From Sporomusa acidovorans (GTDB lineage: Bacteria; Bacillota; Negativicutes; Sporomusales; Sporomusaceae), in assembly GCF_002257695.2 (NCBI RefSeq), contig NZ_CP155571.1: a DNA stretch of 64,000 nt. The stretch is one strand, 5' to 3'. Position numbers and translations under genes: made by a program. Each line of letters begins with the position of its first letter. Within the stretch, counting starts at the first letter, position 1. Positions 57,678-64,000 of this stretch are shown here, piece after piece. Below the pieces are notes generated by a model. It saw only the letters and a list, made by a program, of their open reading frames with translations. It did not search any database and had not been told where the DNA came from.

Positions 57678-57911
57678 TTGACCATAAATCCTAAATTTGT
57701 CTTATTTTAACATGGAAATTCCACTTTTTCAAGAGCAAATTTGAAAATTCACGAATACAGAACCCTCATCCCCGGTATTTCCAACCTATCTTACACCATA
57801 ATCATCCTCCATACGCGGGACCATGGATAATTCAGTTCCGGCCATTTTTCGGGCAAGCAGGTAAAACCAAAAAATAATCTATTCATCCATTTCTTTTAAT
57901 TCCAGGCAACG

Positions 57912-58733
57912 TCAAATTCCGTTAGTTTCAAGAAAATCGCGCAGCAAATTCATACACACTGTTTTTCTGTATTCTGCCGAAACTCTGCCTTTGATAGGAA
58001 CAATCGCCTTGTCATAGGCTGCCAGATACTCGGCCTTAACCGCTTTGGCCTCAGCAATCGTTTTACCAATCAGCAGGGCATCAATTTCTGCCCGGCTGAT
58101 CACAATGTCACTGACGGCGCCAAAGGCAGTCCGGCAATTCATAATCTTTCCTGCCGCCACGTCAAGAATAGCACCGAAAGACACGCGGGAAATGGCTAAG
58201 GCACCTCTGGCCCCTACTTTCTTATAATAGTAATTGCTAAGGCCGTTTTTATTTATAAGAATCTCGGCAAGCAGTTCACCCGCCTGCAAGGCTGTTTTCT
58301 TCCGTCCCAGATAAAAATCTGCAATCGGTATGACCCGTTCACCATGGCTGCTGACTAAACGCAGTTTAGCCCCTGTAACAAAAAACACCATCGCACTGTC
58401 CGCCTTGGGCGAACCGTTGCAAATATTACCGCCAACAGTCCCGAGGTTGCGGATAGCCGGCGCAGCAATCTGTGACACCGCTTCTTTAATAATAGCAGGC
58501 GTCAGCTCGCTTTCCAGCACTTCGGTGAACGTACAGGCCGCACCAATGCGAATATACGCCTCATCTTCTACAATCTGTTTTATTTCGGGAATTTTACTAA
58601 GAAATAAATAGGTGGCGTCTTCCTTTGCCTCAATCATTAGATCGGTTCCGCCGCCATAAGGAATTACCGCAGGATCCTTTGCCAGGATAGTTAATGCTGC
58701 TTGCAGCGATTTAGCCTGATAACCATTTACCAT
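57912..58733 (-). CDS. Xanthine dehydrogenase FAD-binding subunit
   Basis: 273 residues of the CoxM/XdhB family: AKDPAVIPYGGGTDLMIEAK and IRNLGTVGGNICNGSPKADS are the FAD-binding segments, and the C-terminal CO-dehydrogenase flavoprotein domain is present. It accepts electrons from the 2Fe-2S subunit and passes them to NAD or another acceptor. It overlaps the iron-sulfur subunit gene by 7 bp. Confidence 0.92.
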   Translation of the reverse strand: MVNGYQAKSLQAALTILAKDPAVIPYGGGTDLMIEAKEDATYLFLSKIPEIKQIVEDEAYIRIGAACTFTEVLESELTPAIIKEAVSQIAAPAIRNLGTVGGNICNGSPKADSAMVFFVTGAKLRLVSSHGERVIPIADFYLGRKKTALQAGELLAEILINKNGLSNYYYKKVGARGALAISRVSFGAILDVAAGKIMNCRTAFGAVSDIVISRAEIDALLIGKTIAEAKAVKAEYLAAYDKAIVPIKGRVSAEYRKTVCMNLLRDFLETNGI

Positions 58734-59194
58734 AAACCTTTTCCCTCCTTTGCAGCAATACCAATCGCTTTAACGATAGCAGTATAGCCGGTACAGCGGC
58801 AAAGATTGCCGGAAATGCCTGTACGAATCTCGTCTTCAGAAGGATTCGGATTTTTAGCAAGAATACATTCGGATGCAAGTATCATACCCGGAATACAGAA
58901 ACCGCACTGTACAGCACTGACAGAAGCGTAAGCTTCTTCCAGCACGGCAAAACGCTTTGTTTCCCGGTAACCCTCCAAGGTCATAACATGACTGCCGGCA
59001 ACATGCCCCATAGCCACCATACAGGAGTTAGCCAGCCGGCCGTCAAGAATAACCGAACAGGCGCCGCATTCGCCTTCTTTACAGCCGCACTTTACACTGG
59101 TAAGTCTAAACTCACTGCGCAGAACATCCAGCAGCCGCTCGTTTGCTTTCGCTGCTGATGCAACCTCCTGCCCGTTCAGAATAAACTTTATCAT
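58727..59194 (-). CDS. Xanthine dehydrogenase (2Fe-2S) subunit
   Basis: 155 residues from the ATG at 59194 (GTG one codon earlier also possible). The plant-type cluster CGCKEGECGACSV and the alpha-helical cluster CGFCIPGMILAS/CRCTGYTAIVKAI are complete. It transfers electrons between the molybdenum and FAD subunits. It overlaps the Mo-subunit stop. Confidence 0.93.
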   Translation of the reverse strand: MIKFILNGQEVASAAKANERLLDVLRSEFRLTSVKCGCKEGECGACSVILDGRLANSCMVAMGHVAGSHVMTLEGYRETKRFAVLEEAYASVSAVQCGFCIPGMILASECILAKNPNPSEDEIRTGISGNLCRCTGYTAIVKAIGIAAKEGKGLW

Positions 59195-61308
59195 CACGCG
59201 TTCTCCTCCTGTAAAATTTTCATTGCTTCCTCTGTTGTAAAGGGCAGTTTATTGACAATGGTATCAAGGGCATTTTCTATTGCCGCCACATAAGCGGGCG
59301 CTCCGCCGACAGCCGGCAGTTCGCCTGCCCCTTTAGCGCCATAAGGGCCGTCTTTATAGGGATTGTCGATGATTTCCGTTACTAGATTCGGTACATCAAC
59401 CGCTGTCGGAATGATATAATCGCTGAATTTATTATTGCGGATCATACCTTTATCATTATAATTCATTTGCTCCATCGAAGCGGCGCCAATTCCTTGCAGG
59501 AAACCGCCCTGCATCTGTCCCTGGATAATATTCATATCAATAGCAACACCTACGTCATAAATCCCCCATGCACCCAGAACCTTCGTGGTGGCTGTAAGTG
59601 TGTCCACTTCTATTTCAACGGCATTAATCGCCCAGGAATAGGTCGGGTAAGCATCCCCCTTAAATTTTTGAATATCAAACGGAATAATAAAATCAGGTTC
59701 GACGAAACGTTCTTCGACAATTTGTTCTTCGCCGGGTTTCCACTCTTTTTTAAGTCTCTCGGAAGCACGCCGGAGTAATTCGCCCACCACCATCAACGAG
59801 CGGCTGGCTACTGTCGGACCTGAATCAGGTACCAGATCCGTATCCGGATTGTTAAGGTTTACCCGGTCATAATCTATGCCCAGAGTATCCGCTACGATCT
59901 TACAGAAAGTCGTTTTTAAACCCTGCCCCATATCGGTATTGCTGGCGAGAATTTCCACAGTATCATCAGCGTTTTTTCTTATTTTTGTAACCGCTTTAAT
60001 GATGTCGCGTTCACCGCTGCCGGTAAAACCACAACCATGGAAAAACAGGGACATGCCAATTCCTTTACGGAAACGTCCGGTTTGCTGTTCATAGCGCTTG
60101 CGTTTTTCCCGGTAATCGCAAAGCTCGTCAATGCGTTTAATCATCTCCGGCAAAGGTACGTGGAAATGATATTTACCGCTGGTGGAAGTAGCATCCCCCT
60201 GTTTAACAAGATGCTTTTCCTTAAATTCAAGTGCGTCTACACCCATTTCTTTAGCGATATGATTCATCATCATTTCAATGGCAAAGAAAGTTTGCGGCGC
60301 ACCAAAGCCACGGTAAGCACCGTTTGGTACCGTATTGGTCTTTACCGCCCGTCCGGCAACTCGCAGGTTATCTACGCGATATACACCGTTTGCACCGATC
60401 ATGCCACGTTGTAAAACAACCAGCGAAAGCGTGGTGTAGGCACCGCTATTGTAGATGATATCAATATCCATACCGGTAATTTCACCGTTTTTTACGGCTA
60501 CTTTATACGTACAAACAGATGGATGACGTTTCGAAGTAAACTCCATATCTTCCTGACGTCCGAATACAACTTTAACCGGTTTATTTGCTTTTTTGGCCGC
60601 TACCGCCGTCTGGCAGGCAAGAATAGAGGGAAATGCCTCCTTGCCGCCAAAGCCGCCGCCGGTAACATCCTGCACAACCTGAATATTCTTTGCATCATAA
60701 CCTAATGCTTTGGTCAGAGCACCATGTACATAATAGGGACACTGCATCGATCCGCGTACCGTCATGCGCTCCTTATGCGGATAAGCGACCATTCCTTGGG
60801 TTTCGAGATAAGCCTGCTCCTGGTGCCCGGTCTCAAAGGTTTCAATAAAAACCCGGTCTGCTTCCGCCAGCGCCTTATCGATATCACCTTTTTCGTATTT
60901 GATATCAAAAAAAGCTGTGTCCGCTTTACGCATGTCAAGAATCGGCACTTGTTCTTCGTATACTACAACAATTTCCTGCAAAATTCTCTCTACTGCTTTT
61001 AGCTCCGGACCAACAACCATGAGAATCGGCTCGCCAACATATTCCACGGTATCCTCAGCAAAGACAGGCGTATCGGCAAGTACAATCTGCACGCGGTTCT
61101 CACCGGTTACGTCGTTCTTATCAACAACAAAATACCCTTCAGGCAAGTCCGGGAGGATAATGTTGCTGATGCGTGCTTTTGCTTTCGTAGAATGCAGCAG
61201 CCTGCCGTAAAGCATTCCGTCTATCACAACATCATCCACATAAAGAGCACGCCCGCTTACCTTCGCTGTATGATCCTTTTTTCTTATTGATTTACTGATC
61301 TTTTCCAT
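59194..61308 (-). CDS. Xanthine dehydrogenase molybdenum-binding subunit
   Basis: 704 residues. Landmarks: GGGFGGKEAFPS, NGAYRGFGAPQTFFAIE, SNTDMGQGLKTTF and GAKGAGELPAVGGAP with the catalytic glutamate. It binds the molybdopterin cytosine dinucleotide cofactor and hydroxylates hypoxanthine/xanthine. It is slightly shorter than the usual 750-780 residues. RBS AGGAGG precedes the ATG. First of a Mo-FeS-FAD operon with a structured leader. Other aromatic-purine substrates are possible. Confidence 0.92.
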   Translation of the reverse strand: MEKISKSIRKKDHTAKVSGRALYVDDVVIDGMLYGRLLHSTKAKARISNIILPDLPEGYFVVDKNDVTGENRVQIVLADTPVFAEDTVEYVGEPILMVVGPELKAVERILQEIVVVYEEQVPILDMRKADTAFFDIKYEKGDIDKALAEADRVFIETFETGHQEQAYLETQGMVAYPHKERMTVRGSMQCPYYVHGALTKALGYDAKNIQVVQDVTGGGFGGKEAFPSILACQTAVAAKKANKPVKVVFGRQEDMEFTSKRHPSVCTYKVAVKNGEITGMDIDIIYNSGAYTTLSLVVLQRGMIGANGVYRVDNLRVAGRAVKTNTVPNGAYRGFGAPQTFFAIEMMMNHIAKEMGVDALEFKEKHLVKQGDATSTSGKYHFHVPLPEMIKRIDELCDYREKRKRYEQQTGRFRKGIGMSLFFHGCGFTGSGERDIIKAVTKIRKNADDTVEILASNTDMGQGLKTTFCKIVADTLGIDYDRVNLNNPDTDLVPDSGPTVASRSLMVVGELLRRASERLKKEWKPGEEQIVEERFVEPDFIIPFDIQKFKGDAYPTYSWAINAVEIEVDTLTATTKVLGAWGIYDVGVAIDMNIIQGQMQGGFLQGIGAASMEQMNYNDKGMIRNNKFSDYIIPTAVDVPNLVTEIIDNPYKDGPYGAKGAGELPAVGGAPAYVAAIENALDTIVNKLPFTTEEAMKILQEENA

Positions 61309-61377
61309 GCTGCGCCTCCTGTATATAAAATTCCAGGCTATCTGATTTCAGTCTTAAGCAACGTAACAAATCATAAG

Positions 61378-61475
61378 AAAAGACTTGGCTTGTGCCAAGT
61401 CCCTCAGGACGCCGGCAGAAGCCTTAGTCGTTCTATCCAGGGAAAGTTATACTTTCCATCTGGAAAATAAAATAA
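61378..61475 (-). promoter_or_regulatory. Structured leader element E2 with terminator upstream of xdh
   Basis: Minus strand: CCAGATGGAAAG/CTTTCCCTGG hairpin, GAACGACTAAGGCTTCTGCC, GGCGTCCTGAGGGACTTGGC, then hairpin GACTTGGCACAAGCCAAGTC followed by TTTTCTT. It sits between the promoter and the xdh start and resembles E1 and E3. Its ligand, if any, is unknown. Confidence 0.6.
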
Positions 61476-61496
61476 CCGCCAATTTTATAAATAAAC

Positions 61497-61513
61497 CTAA
61501 CAATTATTGTTAG
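61497..61513. promoter_or_regulatory. Operator-like palindrome at the xdh start site
   Basis: CTAACAATTATTGTTAG, a perfect 17-bp palindrome, begins directly after the -10 box. Position suggests a repressor; the ModE-type protein encoded upstream is a candidate. Confidence 0.65.
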
Positions 61514-61517
61514 AATT

Positions 61518-61546
61518 ATTATAAAATGGAGGTTATTTTTCATCAA
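61518..61546 (-). promoter_or_regulatory. Sigma-A-type promoter of the xdh operon
   Basis: Minus strand TTGATG (61546-61541), 17-bp spacer, perfect TATAAT (61523-61518); leader of about 200 bases to the xdh start. Confidence 0.8.
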
Positions 61547-61588
61547 ATTCTTTCTCAAAAGAACTTGCTTGCTATAAAATTCGGATTT

Positions 61589-62524
61589 TTACAATAATAG
61601 TAACCGATTAAACTCATCCCGCGCATACTGGCGGACATTCTCTTCAAACTGCTGAAATTTTTCTAAAAAGGCGGCACCCTCTTCTGTCAAATAAGTTTTG
61701 CCACCCCTGCTGCCGCCATGCTTTCTTTCCACAACGGCATACCCCAGTTCTTTTTCTAGCTGGTTGAGCATATTCCAGGCTTTGCTGTAAGACAACGCAA
61801 TATGCTTGCAGGCACTGCTTACCGAATGAGTATCTTGAATCAGCAGCAACAATAGTTTCGTTCTTGAATTGAAAAATAAGGATTCTTTTTCAATACTAAT
61901 CCTGACAAAAGGATGCAGAATATGCTGGTTGTGTCTTTTTATCAAATAATCTAACCGGTCAATATCATCAAGATCATGAAGAACACCTTCATCTTCTATG
62001 TCCAGCCACTGCCTCTCGATCCCGAGATTTTGAATGGCGCCGCGCATTCCCCCGTTTCCGGTATACGTCAGGATTTTCGGAATCAAATCAGCAGAAAGCA
62101 AGAGCGGATGTCCGGATTTTCCGCGATAAGACGGCGAAATCAAGTCTTTGCCGCATTCCATCATTTTTTGTATGGTTTCAGGCGTAAACATCGGAATATT
62201 GACCGGATTGAATATGATCTGATCACATTTGCTTTGCAAAAACTGTAATCCAATCTTGGCAGAATCAAACATTTGGGAATTCTCGTATTGTTCGTTCCGC
62301 AAAAAAATAACCCCGTAATCCGCCAGCTCATGTTCGATTTCTTCCGCCCTGCAGCCGGTAATAACCACAATCGGCGAAATTCCCACTTGCTGAAAAGTTA
62401 AAACTATCCGTTTAACGACTGAGATCGAGCCGATTTTTAATAACGGATTGGATGCCCCTTTTTCCGATAGTTTGCCTGCCGCAACAATTAAACCACCTGT
62501 TACCTTTGCTTTCTTTTCCTTCAT
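61589..62524 (-). CDS. MocA-like nucleotidyltransferase fused to a ModE-type HTH
   Basis: 311 residues. The N-terminal 200 residues are a MobA/MocA-like NTP-transferase fold (GGLIVAAGKLSEKGASNPLL, later ISPSYRGKSGHPLLLS), although the usual RMGxxK is replaced by EKGASN. The C-terminal 110 residues are a ModE-type winged HTH (SSACKHIALSYSKAWNMLNQ, VVERKHGGSRGGKTYLTEEG). ModE senses molybdate; MocA makes the cytosine dinucleotide cofactor needed by xanthine dehydrogenase. A cofactor enzyme merged with a DNA-binding domain suggests self-contained control of xdh. Whether catalytic activity is retained is uncertain. Confidence 0.78.
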   Translation of the reverse strand: MKEKKAKVTGGLIVAAGKLSEKGASNPLLKIGSISVVKRIVLTFQQVGISPIVVITGCRAEEIEHELADYGVIFLRNEQYENSQMFDSAKIGLQFLQSKCDQIIFNPVNIPMFTPETIQKMMECGKDLISPSYRGKSGHPLLLSADLIPKILTYTGNGGMRGAIQNLGIERQWLDIEDEGVLHDLDDIDRLDYLIKRHNQHILHPFVRISIEKESLFFNSRTKLLLLLIQDTHSVSSACKHIALSYSKAWNMLNQLEKELGYAVVERKHGGSRGGKTYLTEEGAAFLEKFQQFEENVRQYARDEFNRLLLL

Positions 62525-62804
62525 GTCTACCTCTTACCTTGTCCGGGCACCGTTACAATGACACGCTCATGTTTATTTGAGCGTTAACGGAGCTCCGTAA
62601 TATTTATAAAATTAATTCCTGTAAACTGTTCAATATCCTGCCAATTTATCTGCAAGTCTTGCAGTATTTTCCTCATTTATATTTATTTTTCTTCTTGTTG
62701 CCGGCAGCGCCTATACACAAAACGCGACCGAGTCAGTTTCTCCTGATTCAGCCGCGTCTTTTCAAACTCTAAAATAAAGAATATATTGTGATTAAACGTA
62801 TCTT
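62525..62804. other. Intergenic region
   Basis: About 280 bp with the ssnA terminator and an ACGGAGCTCCGT palindrome (62582-62600 region). The promoter for the MocA/ModE fusion should lie here; TTTACAGGAATTAATT and TATAAATA elements are seen but not well spaced. Confidence 0.4.
62720..62762 (-). terminator. Terminator of ssnA
   Basis: Minus strand GACGCGGCTGAATCAG ... CTGACTCGGTCGCGTT then TTGTG; stem with several mismatches. Confidence 0.65.
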
Positions 62805-64000
62805 TTATGGCAGTTTATCCATTTTATCCCACAGACTCTGGGCAGCCTTGCGCGCTTTTTCATAAATCGGTTTTACATCAAACGTGAACTGGCGGTCTGC
62901 CAACACAATATTGCCATTAATAATCACATCACTTACATCACGAGCTCCCATACCAAAGACAAAATGACCGCCGATATTGTCTGACACAAGTGGCGTGGGA
63001 GACTGATAGTCAAGTACTGTCAAATCGGCTTTATAGCCGGCAGCTACCCGGCCGAAGTCGGCGGCAAAGTATCGTCTTAATAGTTCATTGCCGTTGTGCA
63101 GGAATTTCAGATAACTGTCAGGCCACATGGGTCCCCCGGCATCCTTATGTTTAAAATAGGCAAATTTCATTTCTTCCCACATGTCACTGCCAATGCCGTC
63201 AGTGCCAAGCACCAGGTTCTTGAACAACGATAATTTACTATTGTAGCCCACGGCGTTATTCATATTGGAACGGGCGTTATGCGCCAGAAAAGCATCCTTG
63301 TCATTAATAATCTCAATTTCCCGTTCAGATAAACACACACCATGCACTAAGAGAGCCTTGTCATTGATTAGACCGGCCTCATTCAGGCGTACGATAATGT
63401 CTTTGCCGTATACATGATGACTATGTGATACATCATACCGGTCCTCAGCTACATGAATGTGCATACCGCGGCCGGTTTCATATACCGCATCAGCCATAAG
63501 TTTGAGGGCAGCGTCAGGCAAGGTAACCGGTGCATGACCGCCAATCATAGCTTCTACCAGATGATTTTCGCCTTTTGCCTGTTTATCATTTTCGCACAGT
63601 CTGGCAAAATCGATATTTTCCTGAATGCCGGCTTCAACTTCGCTCATGCCGTGGTTACGGTCAGTAGTCTCATAGCAGGTAATACCACGCAGACCGGTTT
63701 GCTCAAAAGCTTGCTTAAGCGTTTTTAGCGAGCCTTTAATAAATGCCGGCGACGCGTGATGGTCAATTACCGCGGTTGTCCCGCAGCGGATAGCTTCCAG
63801 GGAACACACCAGGCCGCTATAATACAGGCTTTCCTCATCAAGCGCCAAATCCAGCCGCCACCAGAGGTTCTTAAGTATGGAAATAAAATCCGGGCTGGGA
63901 GCGATATTGGCCATGATACCCCGTGATAGACCGGAGTAAAAATGGTTGTGGCCGCAAACAATTCCCGAGATAACGACTTTTCCGTTAAGATCAATGGTGC
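62805..64000 (-). CDS. ssnA: SsnA family amidohydrolase (5' end outside window)
   Basis: The frame stays open to the window edge (TIDLNGKVVISGIVCGHNHF, then YSGLSRGIMANIAPSPD), so the N-terminus is missing. About 398 residues remain: metal motif CGHNHF, TTAVIDHHASP, HVAEDRYD and LGTDGIGSDMWEEM. SsnA is a putative aminohydrolase found with xdh/ygfK genes of anaerobic purine degradation, where it is proposed to open or deaminate a purine intermediate. Further genes of that pathway are expected to the right. Confidence 0.85.
   Translation of the reverse strand, partial: TIDLNGKVVISGIVCGHNHFYSGLSRGIMANIAPSPDFISILKNLWWRLDLALDEESLYYSGLVCSLEAIRCGTTAVIDHHASPAFIKGSLKTLKQAFEQTGLRGITCYETTDRNHGMSEVEAGIQENIDFARLCENDKQAKGENHLVEAMIGGHAPVTLPDAALKLMADAVYETGRGMHIHVAEDRYDVSHSHHVYGKDIIVRLNEAGLINDKALLVHGVCLSEREIEIINDKDAFLAHNARSNMNNAVGYNSKLSLFKNLVLGTDGIGSDMWEEMKFAYFKHKDAGGPMWPDSYLKFLHNGNELLRRYFAADFGRVAAGYKADLTVLDYQSPTPLVSDNIGGHFVFGMGARDVSDVIINGNIVLADRQFTFDVKPIYEKARKAAQSLWDKMDKLP

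Larger units (their letters stand above)
56849..57911. other. Long non-coding region upstream of the adenine operon
   Basis: More than 1 kb without a supported gene. It contains the sigma-54 promoter, three palindromes, a repeat remnant (57490-57560), the xdh terminator and an unannotated CCCCCCGGCTAGGCTGGGGG hairpin near 57442-57462. Short frames here lack ribosome sites and homology. Confidence 0.5.

Noticed and set aside
57361..57678. A 105-residue minus-strand reading frame
   Set aside because: It overlaps a terminator and repeat remnants, has no ribosome site and low-complexity sequence.
61378..61475. Known purine or molybdenum-cofactor riboswitch
   Set aside because: No GTTTCTACC or CCGTAAAT purine landmarks and no motif I recognise as the molybdenum-cofactor aptamer; left as an unnamed element.

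Overview
The window looks like a chromosomal segment of an anaerobic, diderm-type Bacillota, most plausibly a Sporomusa-like Negativicute. This is inferred from Firmicutes-style T-box and purine riboswitches and sigma-54 control, from a gene set for lactate, acetoin/butanediol and purine use with reverse rubrerythrin, and from unusual rRNA genes. Most genes lie on the minus strand. No plasmid, phage or CRISPR signature is visible.

Layout. 1-2450: a decayed strip with a frameshifted TrkA/RCK gene, an intact TetR regulator, a lipase-like pseudogene broken by a 13-bp tandem duplication and a core deletion, and an AraC remnant. 2536-9313 (minus): one rRNA/tRNA operon with two tandem promoters, in the order 16S - 5S - 23S - tRNA Asn, Ser, Glu, Val, Asp, Arg. 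The 5S gene carries a 76-nt internal insertion, and 16S region V1 carries a long TCGA-rich hairpin that recurs in the tRNA spacers. 9475-13071: lactate permease behind a T-box leader, DoxX, DUF1540 and reverse rubrerythrin.

13562-36632: the metabolic centrepiece. Two related sigma-54 activators (PocR-type and AcoR-type) bracket a butanediol dehydrogenase and a roughly 18-kb run of minus-strand genes headed by a sigma-54 promoter at 34443. This run holds acetoin dehydrogenase E1/E2 (acoA, acoB, acoC) with acoX, and classical lipoate assembly (lipA, lipB). It also holds a second apparent lipoate system: two radical-SAM proteins, a geranylgeranyl-reductase-type flavoprotein and three LplA-fold proteins, one fused to DUF116 and lacking the catalytic lysine. 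Two GcvH-like lipoyl carriers flank a GlcD/HdrD-like flavin/iron-sulfur oxidoreductase. No glycine-cleavage gene and no dihydrolipoamide dehydrogenase is present. The best reading is an acetoin-linked lipoyl-protein redox module resembling the sHdr-LbpA systems of sulfur oxidisers. This is the strongest candidate for an undescribed system here.

36930-46520: housekeeping and envelope genes (thioesterase, amidase, zinc-ribbon protein, DUF1294, secreted proteins, a FapA protein with a triplicated N-terminal module, HD-GYP phosphodiesterase, aminotransferase). 46644-64000: a purine-degradation cluster with guanine deaminase, three NCS2 permeases, a guanine-class riboswitch, XdhC chaperone, hydantoinase, adenine deaminase, three-subunit xanthine dehydrogenase, a MocA-like protein fused to a ModE-type HTH, and SsnA running off the right edge. 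Its adenine branch has a sigma-54 promoter with upstream TATCA/TGATA palindromes; the xdh operon has a sigma-A-type promoter with an overlapping palindrome and a structured leader. A small MITE-like repeat family (about 130 bp when full) is scattered through the window, with its two clearest copies abutting NCS2 permease stop codons.
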